The position numbers and the translations under genes are program-made. A stretch of 27,114 bases of DNA from a virus, in IMG/VR virus record IMGVR_UViG_3300033150_000987, positions 1 through 27,114 of that record; one strand, written 5' to 3'. This document shows positions 1-7,824 of this stretch, in pieces (the first letter of the stretch is position 1; each line of letters opens with the position of its first letter). The notes under the pieces are model-generated. The model was not told the DNA's origin. It did not search any database and was given only the letters and a program-made list of their open reading frames with translations.

Positions 1-104
1 GGCTTCTCAAGAGCGCGCTGCCGCTCCCGCATCTTCTCCAGAGCGGTCTTGCGGCGATATTCGTCCTCTCGCTCGAAGCGCCAGAAATCCGCTGCACCAG
101 CCAT
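1..104 (-). CDS. Partial leftward gene, N-terminal 34 residues only
   Basis: An ATG at 104 opens a frame that runs off the left edge. The visible part is strongly charged, rich in Arg, Glu and Lys (it begins MAGAADFWRF and continues with alternating acidic and basic residues), as in an alpha-helical or coiled-coil segment. It begins 5 bases after the stop of the 573-aa coiled-coil gene, so it is the next gene of the same leftward late operon. Function cannot be judged from this fragment. Confidence 0.6.
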   Translation of the reverse strand, partial: MAGAADFWRFEREDEYRRKTALEKMRERQRALEK

Positions 105-109
105 CTATC

Positions 110-1831
110 TCACCACCCGCCCCAAACGCTTGTCGGATTCACCCGGCCCTGTGGAGCCGACTGGTACAAGCGCCGCAACCAGTCATCAGCATAGCCCCCC
201 TGGGCCTCAACCAGGCCCAGAAGCATCTGCTGTTCACCAGGTAACATGTTCGCCCACTGGTCTATCCTGATCTGATGGGGTTGTTGCAAATAGCCAAGAT
301 TCGCGTAGGGGTTGGCCTGCTGCGTACTCTGTAACGGTTGATTGAGATTGGTAGAGCCAGCGGGGGGAGCCTCTGGTGTGGGGGCGGCGTACCCGGGGGG
401 CTGTCCGCTCTTATAGTTCCGGTAAGCTTGCCACTGCTCGGGTGAAATGTATATCTGCGGCGCAGCCTCGCCCGGGCCTAGTGAAGTGATGTGGTCCATC
501 GTCTGAACCATCTCCGGAGTTAGACCATATGCGGCAAGATCACCGGGCGCGGGTTGAGCAACCGAAGGAGCCGTTGTACCAAGCGCCTCGGCCAGCGTCT
601 CGGTCCACATGGGGTTTGGCTCTTCCGCCGCTATTGCGGGAGTGGCGGCTGCATATTGCCCCAGTGGGGGAACTTCTTGCGCACCCTGGAAGGGGGCAAA
701 CGCCTGCCCTTCAGCCAACATGTTCGCCCACGCAGGAAGCTCGGTCTGCTGGGCGGCTCGTTGAACATTGGCATACTTCACCCAGTCGCGGGGACCGCTC
801 AGTTGGCTAAGCAAACCTAAATAGCCGAGCCCCAACTCGCCTTGCCCGAGCCGCTCTTGCAGAGCCAGCTCCGCCCTGGCAATGTCTTGTTCGCCAAGGC
901 CAAGCATCCGCATGATGTCGAGCTCTCGTTGCCCAAGGGCCAGCTCGCCCGAGGACATCTGCTGCAAAGCCAGGCTGTATTCCTGCTCCAGAGCCTTTTC
1001 CTCAAGGGCCAGGCTCTTCTCCCCAAGCAGCCTATCCAGGTCGACCTTCTGTTGGGCAATGTCAGCATCGCTAGAAGCCCGGAATCGCTCGATAGCAGCC
1101 AGCTCCCGAGACACGTCTAGGTTGCCTCGCTGCACCTCGGCCTGAAGCTCTAACTGCCGATTCGCCAAGTCGAGATCGCTTTCGTAGGCAAACTTCTGGA
1201 AGGCCAGCTGCTCATACTGAAGATCGAGTTGCTTGATCCCAAGTAGCTCGTCTAGTTCTATGCGCCTCAGACCAAGCTCTTCGCTTATGCGGTTTCGCTC
1301 TCGCTCGATCTCGGCGTTAGTCATCATAGATTCACGCCGCAACTCAAGGTCCGCCGTGCCCAGCATCTCCTGAAGCTCGAGCTCGCCTATTCCCAAGCGC
1401 TCCTGAAGCTCCAGGCTCCTTTCCTGAATCTCCAGCGATTTCTCGTCCATCTTCTGCTGATGTTCGAGTCGCTTCTTCTCCAGCGTGTCTTCGCGGGTCT
1501 CTTCACTTGGCTTTGCGACCCAACCCTTCGACTCAGCATAGGTAACGGGGTTTCGGTCTCCCACATCCTCGTCGGTAATGTAGAGCCAGTTGCGCACGGC
1601 ATCGCGGGGGTTGTACTCCCCCTCACCCCACGCCTCGTCATAGTGCTCTTTCAGGTCGGGGCGGTTGGCCCAGATCGCGTCCAGGGCCTCTTCCTCGGTA
1701 GCCTGCTCAACGGCAGGGGTAACAATCGTACCGGTCAGAGCGCCCTTTTGGAGCTGGCCGCTTAGAAGGGTGGCTAGGAGGTTGAGAAACTCTTGATACC
1801 AAGCGCCACCGCCATAGGTGGTTCCGTCCAT
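110..1831 (-). CDS. 573-aa coiled-coil, Gln/Glu/Leu-rich putative virion protein
   Basis: The N-terminal ~100 residues look globular and contain an acidic stretch with a DAIWANRPDL-type segment. Residues ~110-360 are a long helical region made of irregular repeats of the form LELQERLGIGELELQ, with heptad-like leucines and alternating Glu/Gln/Arg. The C-terminal third is Pro/Gln/Ala-rich and looks flexible, ending in VWGGW. The start has a good GAGGAG site upstream. It follows a shorter Gln-rich protein in the late operon, and both share the LALQERQLQLQ style of repeat. Such proteins in late phage operons can be internal virion, scaffold or tail-needle-like proteins, but no family was recognised, so the virion role is inferred from position and composition. 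Confidence 0.75.
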   Translation of the reverse strand: MDGTTYGGGAWYQEFLNLLATLLSGQLQKGALTGTIVTPAVEQATEEEALDAIWANRPDLKEHYDEAWGEGEYNPRDAVRNWLYITDEDVGDRNPVTYAESKGWVAKPSEETREDTLEKKRLEHQQKMDEKSLEIQERSLELQERLGIGELELQEMLGTADLELRRESMMTNAEIERERNRISEELGLRRIELDELLGIKQLDLQYEQLAFQKFAYESDLDLANRQLELQAEVQRGNLDVSRELAAIERFRASSDADIAQQKVDLDRLLGEKSLALEEKALEQEYSLALQQMSSGELALGQRELDIMRMLGLGEQDIARAELALQERLGQGELGLGYLGLLSQLSGPRDWVKYANVQRAAQQTELPAWANMLAEGQAFAPFQGAQEVPPLGQYAAATPAIAAEEPNPMWTETLAEALGTTAPSVAQPAPGDLAAYGLTPEMVQTMDHITSLGPGEAAPQIYISPEQWQAYRNYKSGQPPGYAAPTPEAPPAGSTNLNQPLQSTQQANPYANLGYLQQPHQIRIDQWANMLPGEQQMLLGLVEAQGGYADDWLRRLYQSAPQGRVNPTSVWGGW

Positions 1832-1850
1832 GCTATCTCCTCACCCTCCC

Positions 1851-2711
1851 TTACGGTCCGAACTGCGCGATGGCCGACTCAAGCCAGTCTTCCATCTCCT
1901 CTACGGTCGGCTCCGGGGCCGGGGCCAGCCGTTGCGGCGTATATCGAGTCCCCGTCATCCGAGCCAGCTGGCTCGCCGCCCCACCCGGCCCGAAACCGGG
2001 CGCGTATTGCGTGCCCGTTGGGAGCTTATAGGGCAAAGCAGTAGCCCAGTTCTGAGACTGGAGACCCGCAATGGTTTGACCCATTTGTGCGGCCATTCCC
2101 CTCTGTGCCTGCTGCTGTTGCAGGTTGGCTATCTGCATCTGTTGGGCCAGCTGCTCCCGAGCACGTGCGTCGGCTAGCATCATCTGCTGCTCCTGGAGCT
2201 GAAGTTGACGCTCCTGAAGAGCTAGTTCGGCCCAGTCCAGACTTGAAGGTGTAGTGGAGTAGTTGTAGTTGTAGTTCCCACCGCTACCAGTACCACCAAG
2301 AGCTTGCATAAGGAGCTGCTGCACGAGAGCCTCGTCCGATAGGTCCAGAGCACCGGGCTGGGTCGTACCCCCCGCCACACCTGCCCCCGTCCCCGGCTCG
2401 GCCATTGTGGGGGCTATGCCCCCAGTGGCGGGCTGCGCCGCCAGTTGGGCGCGAACCTGTGCGGCCCTAGGGCCAAACCGCTCGATCTGCGTAGTGGGGG
2501 CACCCGAGACCCGTAGCCAGGAGGGGTTCGCAGCCTGGGCAGCCTGGGACCATGCCGGAGGGCCGCCTTGGGCCTCTGCTATTGCGGGGAGCGCTCGGCT
2601 TGCACCAGCACGAAGCTGGTTCCACGTATTCTGGAGCGCACTGCCTGTAGCCCCTATGGCCTGGGTTATCCCCAACTGCTCAAGCAGCCGCTCAACGATT
2701 GGGTTCGCCAT
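1851..2711 (-). CDS. 286-aa Gln/Ala-rich putative virion protein
   Basis: The N-terminus (MANPIVERLLEQLGIT) is predicted helical. The middle is low-complexity with Gly/Thr-rich linkers around a YNYNYST tract. Residues ~160-215 form a Gln-rich helix (repeated LQLQEQQ-like units), and the C-terminus ends with an acidic helix before AQFGP. Its start overlaps the end of the preceding 98-aa gene by 20 bases, and the 573-aa coiled-coil gene follows 19 bases later, so the three are likely cotranslated. The similar Gln/Leu-rich helices in this and the next gene suggest the products may interact; that is inference. No enzyme motif is visible. Confidence 0.75.
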   Translation of the reverse strand: MANPIVERLLEQLGITQAIGATGSALQNTWNQLRAGASRALPAIAEAQGGPPAWSQAAQAANPSWLRVSGAPTTQIERFGPRAAQVRAQLAAQPATGGIAPTMAEPGTGAGVAGGTTQPGALDLSDEALVQQLLMQALGGTGSGGNYNYNYSTTPSSLDWAELALQERQLQLQEQQMMLADARAREQLAQQMQIANLQQQQAQRGMAAQMGQTIAGLQSQNWATALPYKLPTGTQYAPGFGPGGAASQLARMTGTRYTPQRLAPAPEPTVEEMEDWLESAIAQFGP

Positions 2712-2988
2712 CTTTCATCATCTCCCCCTCCTTATACTGGGCACGATACTTGCGCTCCAGTATCTTGTTATACTCAAGCGTCTCCCGAAGACCCCGCTCC
2801 CGAATGAGCTCCACCCAACGCTCTGGCTTGTCCCGTATCTCAATGTAGCGATCTAGCTGTTCTTCGGGGGTCAACTCCACCGAGCCATAAGGAGCACCGG
2901 CCTCGGGAAGAGCTTCGATTGTTTTTAGAATGTCCGCTACTAGAGCATCCCGAAGCTCTTCAAAATCATTGGGTTTACTTCTTGCCAC
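2692..2988 (-). CDS. 98-aa acidic helical phage protein
   Basis: A GTG at 2988, overlapping the last codons of the preceding basic gene, gives a 98-residue protein that begins ARSKPNDFEELRDAL after the initiator. It is mostly predicted helix and rich in Glu, Arg and Lys, ending near KDGEPNR. The open frame continues upstream to 3081, but that extension lies inside the preceding gene and has a different composition, so the GTG is preferred. An ATG at 3012 is the alternative. It sits between a basic protein and the Gln-rich virion-like protein in the late operon. No family was recognised. Confidence 0.65.
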   Translation of the reverse strand: MARSKPNDFEELRDALVADILKTIEALPEAGAPYGSVELTPEEQLDRYIEIRDKPERWVELIRERGLRETLEYNKILERKYRAQYKEGEMMKDGEPNR

Positions 2989-3124
2989 CGTGCTTCTTTC
3001 CCACGTTCGCATAGAGAGCACGCAGATGGGCCAGGGCAGCCTTGCGGCTACGGTGTCTCTTGAGCCGTACCCACCTACCATTGCGCTTGACCATCACGGT
3101 CGTTCCATTCAGTTTATATGGCAC
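2975..3124 (-). CDS. 49-aa basic small phage protein
   Basis: A GTG at 3124 shares its G with the stop codon of the protease gene (TAGTG), giving a 49-residue basic protein starting MPYKLNGTTVMVKRNGRWV. The ending ALAHLRALYANVG with a helical HLRALYAN segment resembles the common small phage proteins whose pattern is M-P-Y-K... with a C-terminal LRALYAN helix (recalled pattern, not searched). An ATG at 3199 would give 74 residues, but the added part lies over the protease tail and is Arg/Gly-rich shadow sequence. Very basic composition suggests nucleic acid or virion association; function unknown. Confidence 0.65.
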   Translation of the reverse strand: MPYKLNGTTVMVKRNGRWVRLKRHRSRKAALAHLRALYANVGKKHGGKK

Positions 3125-3939
3125 TACTCGCCCCGTTCTTCCTCGAACTTGCGCCGTTCCTCGTCCCGCTCCCGGCGTCGCCTGCGTTCCTCGGCGCATT
3201 CCTCAGAAGTCCTCTCGGGGTTGATAATAAAGTCGAAGACCTGATCCCGAAGGAACTGATAGATGCGCGCCACAGTGATCGCAAAGCCAAGGTGTGTCAC
3301 CACATCTGCCGAGAAACCCAGCGGCACTACAGCGATCCGCGCCGGGACGCCAATCATGTAGCCCGACTCCTCAAGAAACGTCGCCCCACCCGAGTTGCCA
3401 AAGATGGAGGGTGCCGTCACCATCAGGTAGTCCTTGTTGTCGATGTCACACCCGAAGGCTGACAGAAACCCCTTGGTGATGACTGGCTTCTCGCCCATCC
3501 CGCACCCGACGGTCCATACGTCCATGAAGGAGATAAGATGATTGATGTCTTCCTCGGGAAGCAGGTTCGCCACATACTTTTGCGGGTCGGGGCTAATGAT
3601 CTGGAGCAAAGCTAGGTCCTCATCCTTGTCGTAGGCTACAATATCCGCCTGGAGACCCCTAGAGCCCACATCTCGGCTGGTGTAGGCATAAGTAAAGAAC
3701 TCCACCATCGGATGCCCGAGAACGTCTGTAGGAACTTCCCGCTTTAGGAGCGTGCTCCACTTCTTCTCAACCTTGATGAGATTGTCCACTACATGCTCGT
3801 TCGTGAGCACGTAGATGTGATGCATCCCATCTCTCTCTTCCATGTAGATCACAGTTCCCGAACCCAACGCCTTGGGGGTTCGAATGCGAACACATGGATA
3901 GAGACAACGCTCGTGCCTTTCCTTCAAAGACAGCGCCAT
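3124..3939 (-). CDS. Trypsin-like (HtrA/S1-type) serine protease
   Basis: The fold signature of chymotrypsin-like serine proteases is visible: GSGTVIY near residue 27, His49 in LTNEHVV, Asp108 in DEDLALLQI and Ser183 in GNSGGATF, in the usual order and spacing for a His-Asp-Ser triad. There is no signal peptide, transmembrane segment or PDZ domain, so it probably acts in the host cytoplasm or in the virion. The last ~40 residues are almost entirely Glu and Arg, a possible interaction tail. A GGGAGGAA site precedes the ATG. It lies among late genes between two very basic small proteins, so a role in processing virion proteins during assembly is plausible, but most phage maturation proteases are of other families; the role is inferred. 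Confidence 0.85.
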   Translation of the reverse strand: MALSLKERHERCLYPCVRIRTPKALGSGTVIYMEERDGMHHIYVLTNEHVVDNLIKVEKKWSTLLKREVPTDVLGHPMVEFFTYAYTSRDVGSRGLQADIVAYDKDEDLALLQIISPDPQKYVANLLPEEDINHLISFMDVWTVGCGMGEKPVITKGFLSAFGCDIDNKDYLMVTAPSIFGNSGGATFLEESGYMIGVPARIAVVPLGFSADVVTHLGFAITVARIYQFLRDQVFDFIINPERTSEECAEERRRRRERDEERRKFEEERGE

Positions 3940-3951
3940 GATTTCCTCCCG

Positions 3952-4167
3952 TCAGCGCTTCTTGCGCTTTCTCTTCTTACGAAGACGCCTCATCGTCAGG
4001 GCCAAACGTGCCTGCTTACCGGTAGTACCGGACTCTTTGGCTTTTTGCCGAAGCCAGGTCACGCTAATCGTCCCGTCCCGAGTAAGCACACCGGCCCGTT
4101 TCGCTTTGGCGGTGAGAGCGCCCCTACGCTTTACCGCCCCCCGTATCCACTTCCTCTTCTTTGCCAT
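3952..4167 (-). CDS. 71-aa highly basic phage protein
   Basis: The protein starts MAKKRKWIRGAVKRRGALTA and ends with nearly unbroken Arg/Lys (RRLRKKRKRKKR). The central ALTAKAKRAG and later GKQARLALTMRRL patterns recall a family of small basic proteins often seen in phage late operons (recalled, not searched). An in-frame GTG at 4170 is the alternative start; the ATG matches the usual MAKKRK beginning. The charge suggests binding to DNA or to packaged genome. It lies 12 bases upstream of the protease gene, so it could be a substrate or partner; this is inference. Confidence 0.7.
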   Translation of the reverse strand: MAKKRKWIRGAVKRRGALTAKAKRAGVLTRDGTISVTWLRQKAKESGTTGKQARLALTMRRLRKKRKRKKR

Positions 4168-4193
4168 CACTCGCTATCCAATCCTCCCCGCTA

Positions 4194-4508
4194 TTAGCGT
4201 TCCCCACGAACCTCAAAAAAGCACTCTAAAGTATTACCACCGATAGCAAACTGCACCTCCACCCGGTAGTCGTGGTTACGAGTGAGATTCTGAATAAGCG
4301 GGGTTGTGATGACATTGCCGCTCACCCCAGGAGAACCGCTCAAGCACGTAGCGGACACGTCCGCAGACTCCCTATCCTCGTCATATATCTTCACCGAGGG
4401 GCTGGAGGGGTTGTTGCCCCAGTTGGTCACATCTATACGATAGGCGACCTTCTCATCCTCGCCCTGGGCGACAAAGCCCTCGACTGCTCGTCTATTGGTC
4501 ATCCCCAT
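4194..4508 (-). CDS. 104-aa beta-rich conserved phage virion-type protein
   Basis: The sequence is predicted to be mainly beta-strand, with VTNWGNNPSSPSVKIYD, DVSATCLSG, VITTPLIQNL and HDYRVEVQFAIGG segments. This order (a polar N-terminus, then a W-G-x-x-P-S-S segment, then H-x-Y-R-V-x-V-x-F near the end) is a pattern I associate with small Ig-like proteins in phage structural operons. An AAGGA site lies 9 bases before the ATG. It directly follows the 702-aa fibre gene (2 bases between stop and start), so a fibre- or baseplate-associated role is likely but not shown. Confidence 0.7.
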   Translation of the reverse strand: MGMTNRRAVEGFVAQGEDEKVAYRIDVTNWGNNPSSPSVKIYDEDRESADVSATCLSGSPGVSGNVITTPLIQNLTRNHDYRVEVQFAIGGNTLECFFEVRGER

Positions 4509-4510
4509 AT

Positions 4511-6619
4511 CTAGCTATCCTTTTCAAGCACGAACGTGAATGTGTGCGTTCGTCGGTAAAGGGTTGTCGTCCGGGTCCGAGCGACCAACTCCATCTCGTA
4601 GTACCGCACGTGGGGGGCGAAGTCGACAAGGCCCCAATAGCCAAAAGCCCTTCCCACAAGGTCCAGGAGCCCTTGCAGAGATTTCCCAATCCCACGAGAC
4701 ACGTTCCCACTCATGGCGAGAGCGCCCTGAACGCCCTTGCCCGTCTGCTGCCACGCAACGGTTGCGGCCATCGCAAGAGCACCCGCAAGAGCTTTGCCCG
4801 CTCGCCGGGCGAGGCTGCCAGCGGAGCCCAACGTGCCCGCAAAAGCGATACTCGTGCGGCGACAGACAGAGCCGACGGGAGTGAGAGCCCCCACAAGAGC
4901 CCGCCCCACGTGCCGAAGCAGGCCACCGGCAGCGGAAAACGCCCCCACAACCGGGATGGCCGTTCGGCGGGCGAGCGCTCCCGCGCTTGTGAATGTCCCT
5001 ACCACGGTCTTGAAGAAGGCTTTGAGCGCACTAAGAGCCCCCGTGGGGGTGAGCGTTCCCCCTAGGGCCTTGTTCGCTTGCGCTAGCAAGCCGCCCGCTG
5101 CGGAGAGCGCACCGACCAGTTGCTTTCTTCCCTGAGCGACAAGCGCCCCCGCCCCATCCCACGCACCGGAGAGCGTCTTGGGCACCCACCTTAGAACCGC
5201 CCCCGCCGGGGACAGTGCCCCAGCAAAGGATACCGCAACCTTCTTGAGGGCCGCCCCGGTGGAGCTGAATGTGCCAGCGTAGGAGACCGCTGTGGCTCGT
5301 AAGAGCGCCCCAGAGGAAGCAAGGGTCCCCGCTACGTCCTTGAAGAACTCCTGGGCACCGGGGAGATACTGGGTTGCCAGACCACCGGCACTTGACAAAA
5401 CGCCCGAGAGGGCTCTACGCGCTTGTCTGACGAGGGCACCGGCGCTACTCAGTGTGCCCGCCAGAACCTTTCGCGGCAGGTAATCCAATACACCCGAGGG
5501 GGAGAACGCCCCCTCAACACTCTTCAGAACCGCCTTGATAGTGCCAAGTACGCCCGAAGGCGTCAGCGTACCGCCAAACGCCTTCGGAACCCACTTTATC
5601 AAGGAGCCGGACGGAACAAGCGAGCCCACAAACGAAGTTGCAGTCTTGCGAGCCAGCGTGCCTGTACTAGATAAAGTACCCTGGACCGCTTTGAGAGTCT
5701 TACCGACGAGAGCGCCACTAGAGGAGAGCGCCCCCGACAGGGCCTTCCGGCCCTGGGCCAGGAGAGCACCTGCGCCAGACAACATACCCGAAAGGCGGCG
5801 CGTGCCCTGCTTGACCAAAGACCCGCTCGGAGGAAAGGAGCCCACTCGCGAAACGCTTGTGGCTCGGGCCGCGACCCCCGAGCCCGTGAAGACGCCCGCT
5901 TTCGGAAGCTGTGCGAGAAAAACACTCACGCCGGTGGGGGTGAGGGAGCCAGCAATGCTCTTGAAGTATTCTTCCCCACCCGCATACCGCCCGTCCCAGG
6001 TGATGCCGCGAGCATTATTGCTGACAGCAGAATAGGAATCCGTAATAGTACTGGAGAAGCCCGAATGTTTGTAATGCGTACCCGGATCTTGGCTTATCTT
6101 GATCCCAGATGATAGAACATTGGTGCCATCCCAGGCCATAGCCCATGGTTCATCCGTTGGGGTGGAATAGCAGGCCGTAATGGTACTAGAGAAACCAGAA
6201 TGTTTATAGTGCTTATCGTATTGCCTACCTACTGAGAGAACATTATTATCATCCCAGGTGATGCCAGGTACGTAACGACACGGGGTATCATAACTATCAG
6301 TGATAGTGTCGGAGAAGCCAGAGTGCTTATAATGTTTGTATGCGAAAAAGTCTGCGGATATGACATTACTACCATCCCAGCCAATGCCGCTTGGCTCATT
6401 AGCAGGGCTAGAATAGCAAGCCGTGATAGTATCAGAGAAACCGGAGTGTTTATAGTGTTTGTTGGTATCTGCGCCCGTGGCCAGTAGATCAGTGCCATCC
6501 CAGGCCATTCCCGAGAGATCGTATGAGACAGAATAGGAAGCCGTGATAGTGCTAGAAAATCCACTATGTTTGTAGTGTTTGTCGGGGACCATGGTCCCGC
6601 TGATTACATTCCCGGCCAT
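4511..6619 (-). CDS. 702-aa repeat-built tail-fibre-like protein (fibre B)
   Basis: Two repeat systems are evident. Residues ~1-220 hold five copies of a ~40-residue unit containing KHYKHSGFSSTITASYS and a WDGTNVLS element, which resembles blades of a beta-propeller. Residues ~225-645 consist of roughly 20 or more copies of an ~18-residue unit of the GALSSAGALxRxxxKAL kind, alternating small residues with a basic spacer, as in a fibrous shaft. The C-terminus returns to a beta-rich region (RTRTTTLYRRTHTFTFVLE). The 372-aa protein at 8869-9987 has the same plan with a shorter shaft. A receptor-binding or fibre role is inferred from repeats and late-operon position. Confidence 0.75.
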   Translation of the reverse strand: MAGNVISGTMVPDKHYKHSGFSSTITASYSVSYDLSGMAWDGTDLLATGADTNKHYKHSGFSDTITACYSSPANEPSGIGWDGSNVISADFFAYKHYKHSGFSDTITDSYDTPCRYVPGITWDDNNVLSVGRQYDKHYKHSGFSSTITACYSTPTDEPWAMAWDGTNVLSSGIKISQDPGTHYKHSGFSSTITDSYSAVSNNARGITWDGRYAGGEEYFKSIAGSLTPTGVSVFLAQLPKAGVFTGSGVAARATSVSRVGSFPPSGSLVKQGTRRLSGMLSGAGALLAQGRKALSGALSSSGALVGKTLKAVQGTLSSTGTLARKTATSFVGSLVPSGSLIKWVPKAFGGTLTPSGVLGTIKAVLKSVEGAFSPSGVLDYLPRKVLAGTLSSAGALVRQARRALSGVLSSAGGLATQYLPGAQEFFKDVAGTLASSGALLRATAVSYAGTFSSTGAALKKVAVSFAGALSPAGAVLRWVPKTLSGAWDGAGALVAQGRKQLVGALSAAGGLLAQANKALGGTLTPTGALSALKAFFKTVVGTFTSAGALARRTAIPVVGAFSAAGGLLRHVGRALVGALTPVGSVCRRTSIAFAGTLGSAGSLARRAGKALAGALAMAATVAWQQTGKGVQGALAMSGNVSRGIGKSLQGLLDLVGRAFGYWGLVDFAPHVRYYEMELVARTRTTTLYRRTHTFTFVLEKDS

Positions 6620-6620
6620 G

Positions 6621-7214
6621 CTACACCCACCGCCCTAGCCAGTGGCGCTGCAGCGAATCGAAGTCAGCCCAGACCACTTGGTACCCCGCATCTAGGAACT
6701 TGCGGCAGAAGTAGAAATCCTCGCTGCTCTGTAACAGACCCCTTTCGTCGTACTCATCTGCAAACCACGGTGGCTCTAGTTTCTCCAGTACGTCACGTCG
6801 TATGAGCATCCCGGCACAACCGACAGCCTGACATGGTTGCACACCGGTCCATGGCCTATGCTGCACGTACTCACACCTGTTCTCAGTGGCATCTAACACC
6901 ATGGGGCCTATCTCATCCCCTATCTGTGTCATGTGCGGCGCAGCAACCAGGGGCACATCCATCGCCGTCATGCGCAGCAGACAGCCGTCGGGAGGCACCG
7001 CGTCACTGTCCAGGATGAATAGGTGTGTACATGGTGTCTCCAAGAACCGCCACACCTGTAGGTTGCGGGCGTGTACCAACGTCCGCTTCTCGCGGAAGAA
7101 ATCGAGAGAACAGCGCGGTGTCCCCCGCAAGACCTGCCTATGCGCCCACATCAACGGCTCCGGCATCGTGGTGTGAACGCAAGTGCCCGAAATCAGCACG
7201 TGCGGCTCGCTCAC
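6621..7214 (-). CDS. GT-A-fold glycosyltransferase-like protein (copy B)
   Basis: At ~197 residues this is a compact GT-A/GT2-like domain. A predicted strand THLFILDSDAVPP places a DxD-type metal/nucleotide-sugar motif at residues 69-71. A shared VGCAGMLIRRDVLEKL...PPWF segment (131-151) and an acidic SSEDFYFCRK segment (Glu165-Asp166), where GT-A enzymes often carry their catalytic base, follow. No transmembrane segment is seen, so it would act in the cytoplasm. Its ATG overlaps the stop of the adaptor-like 170-aa gene and the fibre B gene starts one base after its stop. It is clearly a paralogue of the protein at 7825-8418. Glycosylation of a fibre or of a host glycan is inferred. Confidence 0.7.
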   Translation of the reverse strand: MSEPHVLISGTCVHTTMPEPLMWAHRQVLRGTPRCSLDFFREKRTLVHARNLQVWRFLETPCTHLFILDSDAVPPDGCLLRMTAMDVPLVAAPHMTQIGDEIGPMVLDATENRCEYVQHRPWTGVQPCQAVGCAGMLIRRDVLEKLEPPWFADEYDERGLLQSSEDFYFCRKFLDAGYQVVWADFDSLQRHWLGRWV

Positions 7215-7723
7215 GCCTTGCCCTTCTCCTCATTGAACGCGGCGGACTTGGCCTCGCACTTAGCAATAATATCTGTCATCGGCTCCAGCGTCGGTTTGGT
7301 CACTTTGAGCGCAGCAAAATCGTCAGCCTCTTCCTGTGACAGACTCAACCCCGCATTTACCTTGGCTGCATATAGGTCCGCCTTGGCTTTCGCCGTCTCA
7401 TCGAGGCGCTCCTCTGGCATCCCTTGATTAACGCGCCAGTCTGCCATGAGCGCGTCGGCCTCGCTCTCCGTGACGATCTCCATATCAGGATGTGCGGCAT
7501 AGGTTTCAGCCAGTTCGTCGGGCAGAACGATGAGGCAATACTCGTGATCGCCACCTTTACCAATGTCGCCCGAATAGCCGCACATGCCACCACTCATGCG
7601 CGGGCCAATGCCTACACGATCAATCTCTTCCGAATCATATGGCCCGCCATGTGCGGCATCGGGATAGACCATCATATCCTCACCAGGGCCACCCCGACGT
7701 ATCTTGACCTTGACTACCTTCAT
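7211..7723 (-). CDS. 170-aa conserved cassette protein (adaptor B)
   Basis: The protein starts MKVVKVKIRRGGPGEDMMVYP and shares its whole layout with the 162-aa protein at 8384-8872: the same N-terminal strand, a Gly-rich GGMCGYSG-like segment, an IVLPDELAE..Y...PDMEIV segment, an ADALM..WRV segment and a C-terminal helix with AGLSLSQEE. It has no enzyme motif I can name. Each copy sits directly before a glycosyltransferase gene, and here the stop overlaps the next ATG. A GAAAGGGGAGTC site precedes the start. A partner or assembly role for the glycosyltransferase or fibre is inferred from this repeated linkage only. Confidence 0.7.
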   Translation of the reverse strand: MKVVKVKIRRGGPGEDMMVYPDAAHGGPYDSEEIDRVGIGPRMSGGMCGYSGDIGKGGDHEYCLIVLPDELAETYAAHPDMEIVTESEADALMADWRVNQGMPEERLDETAKAKADLYAAKVNAGLSLSQEEADDFAALKVTKPTLEPMTDIIAKCEAKSAAFNEEKGKA

Positions 7724-7824
7724 GACTCCCCTTTCTGTCGACTCTCAGTCAACGTCAGTTGGCTTCCTTTAAGGATAGGCTGACACACTAAAGTGCATTC
7801 GTCTTGCTCCATTATCTTCGCCCT

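Noticed and set aside
4544-5065. Plus-strand open frame of 173 codons opposite fibre B.
   Set aside because: Antisense shadow of the repeat region; composition follows the opposite-strand repeats.
4511-6619. CRISPR-like or tandem DNA repeat array.
   Set aside because: The repeats are coding, diverged at DNA level and have no spacer/repeat regularity.
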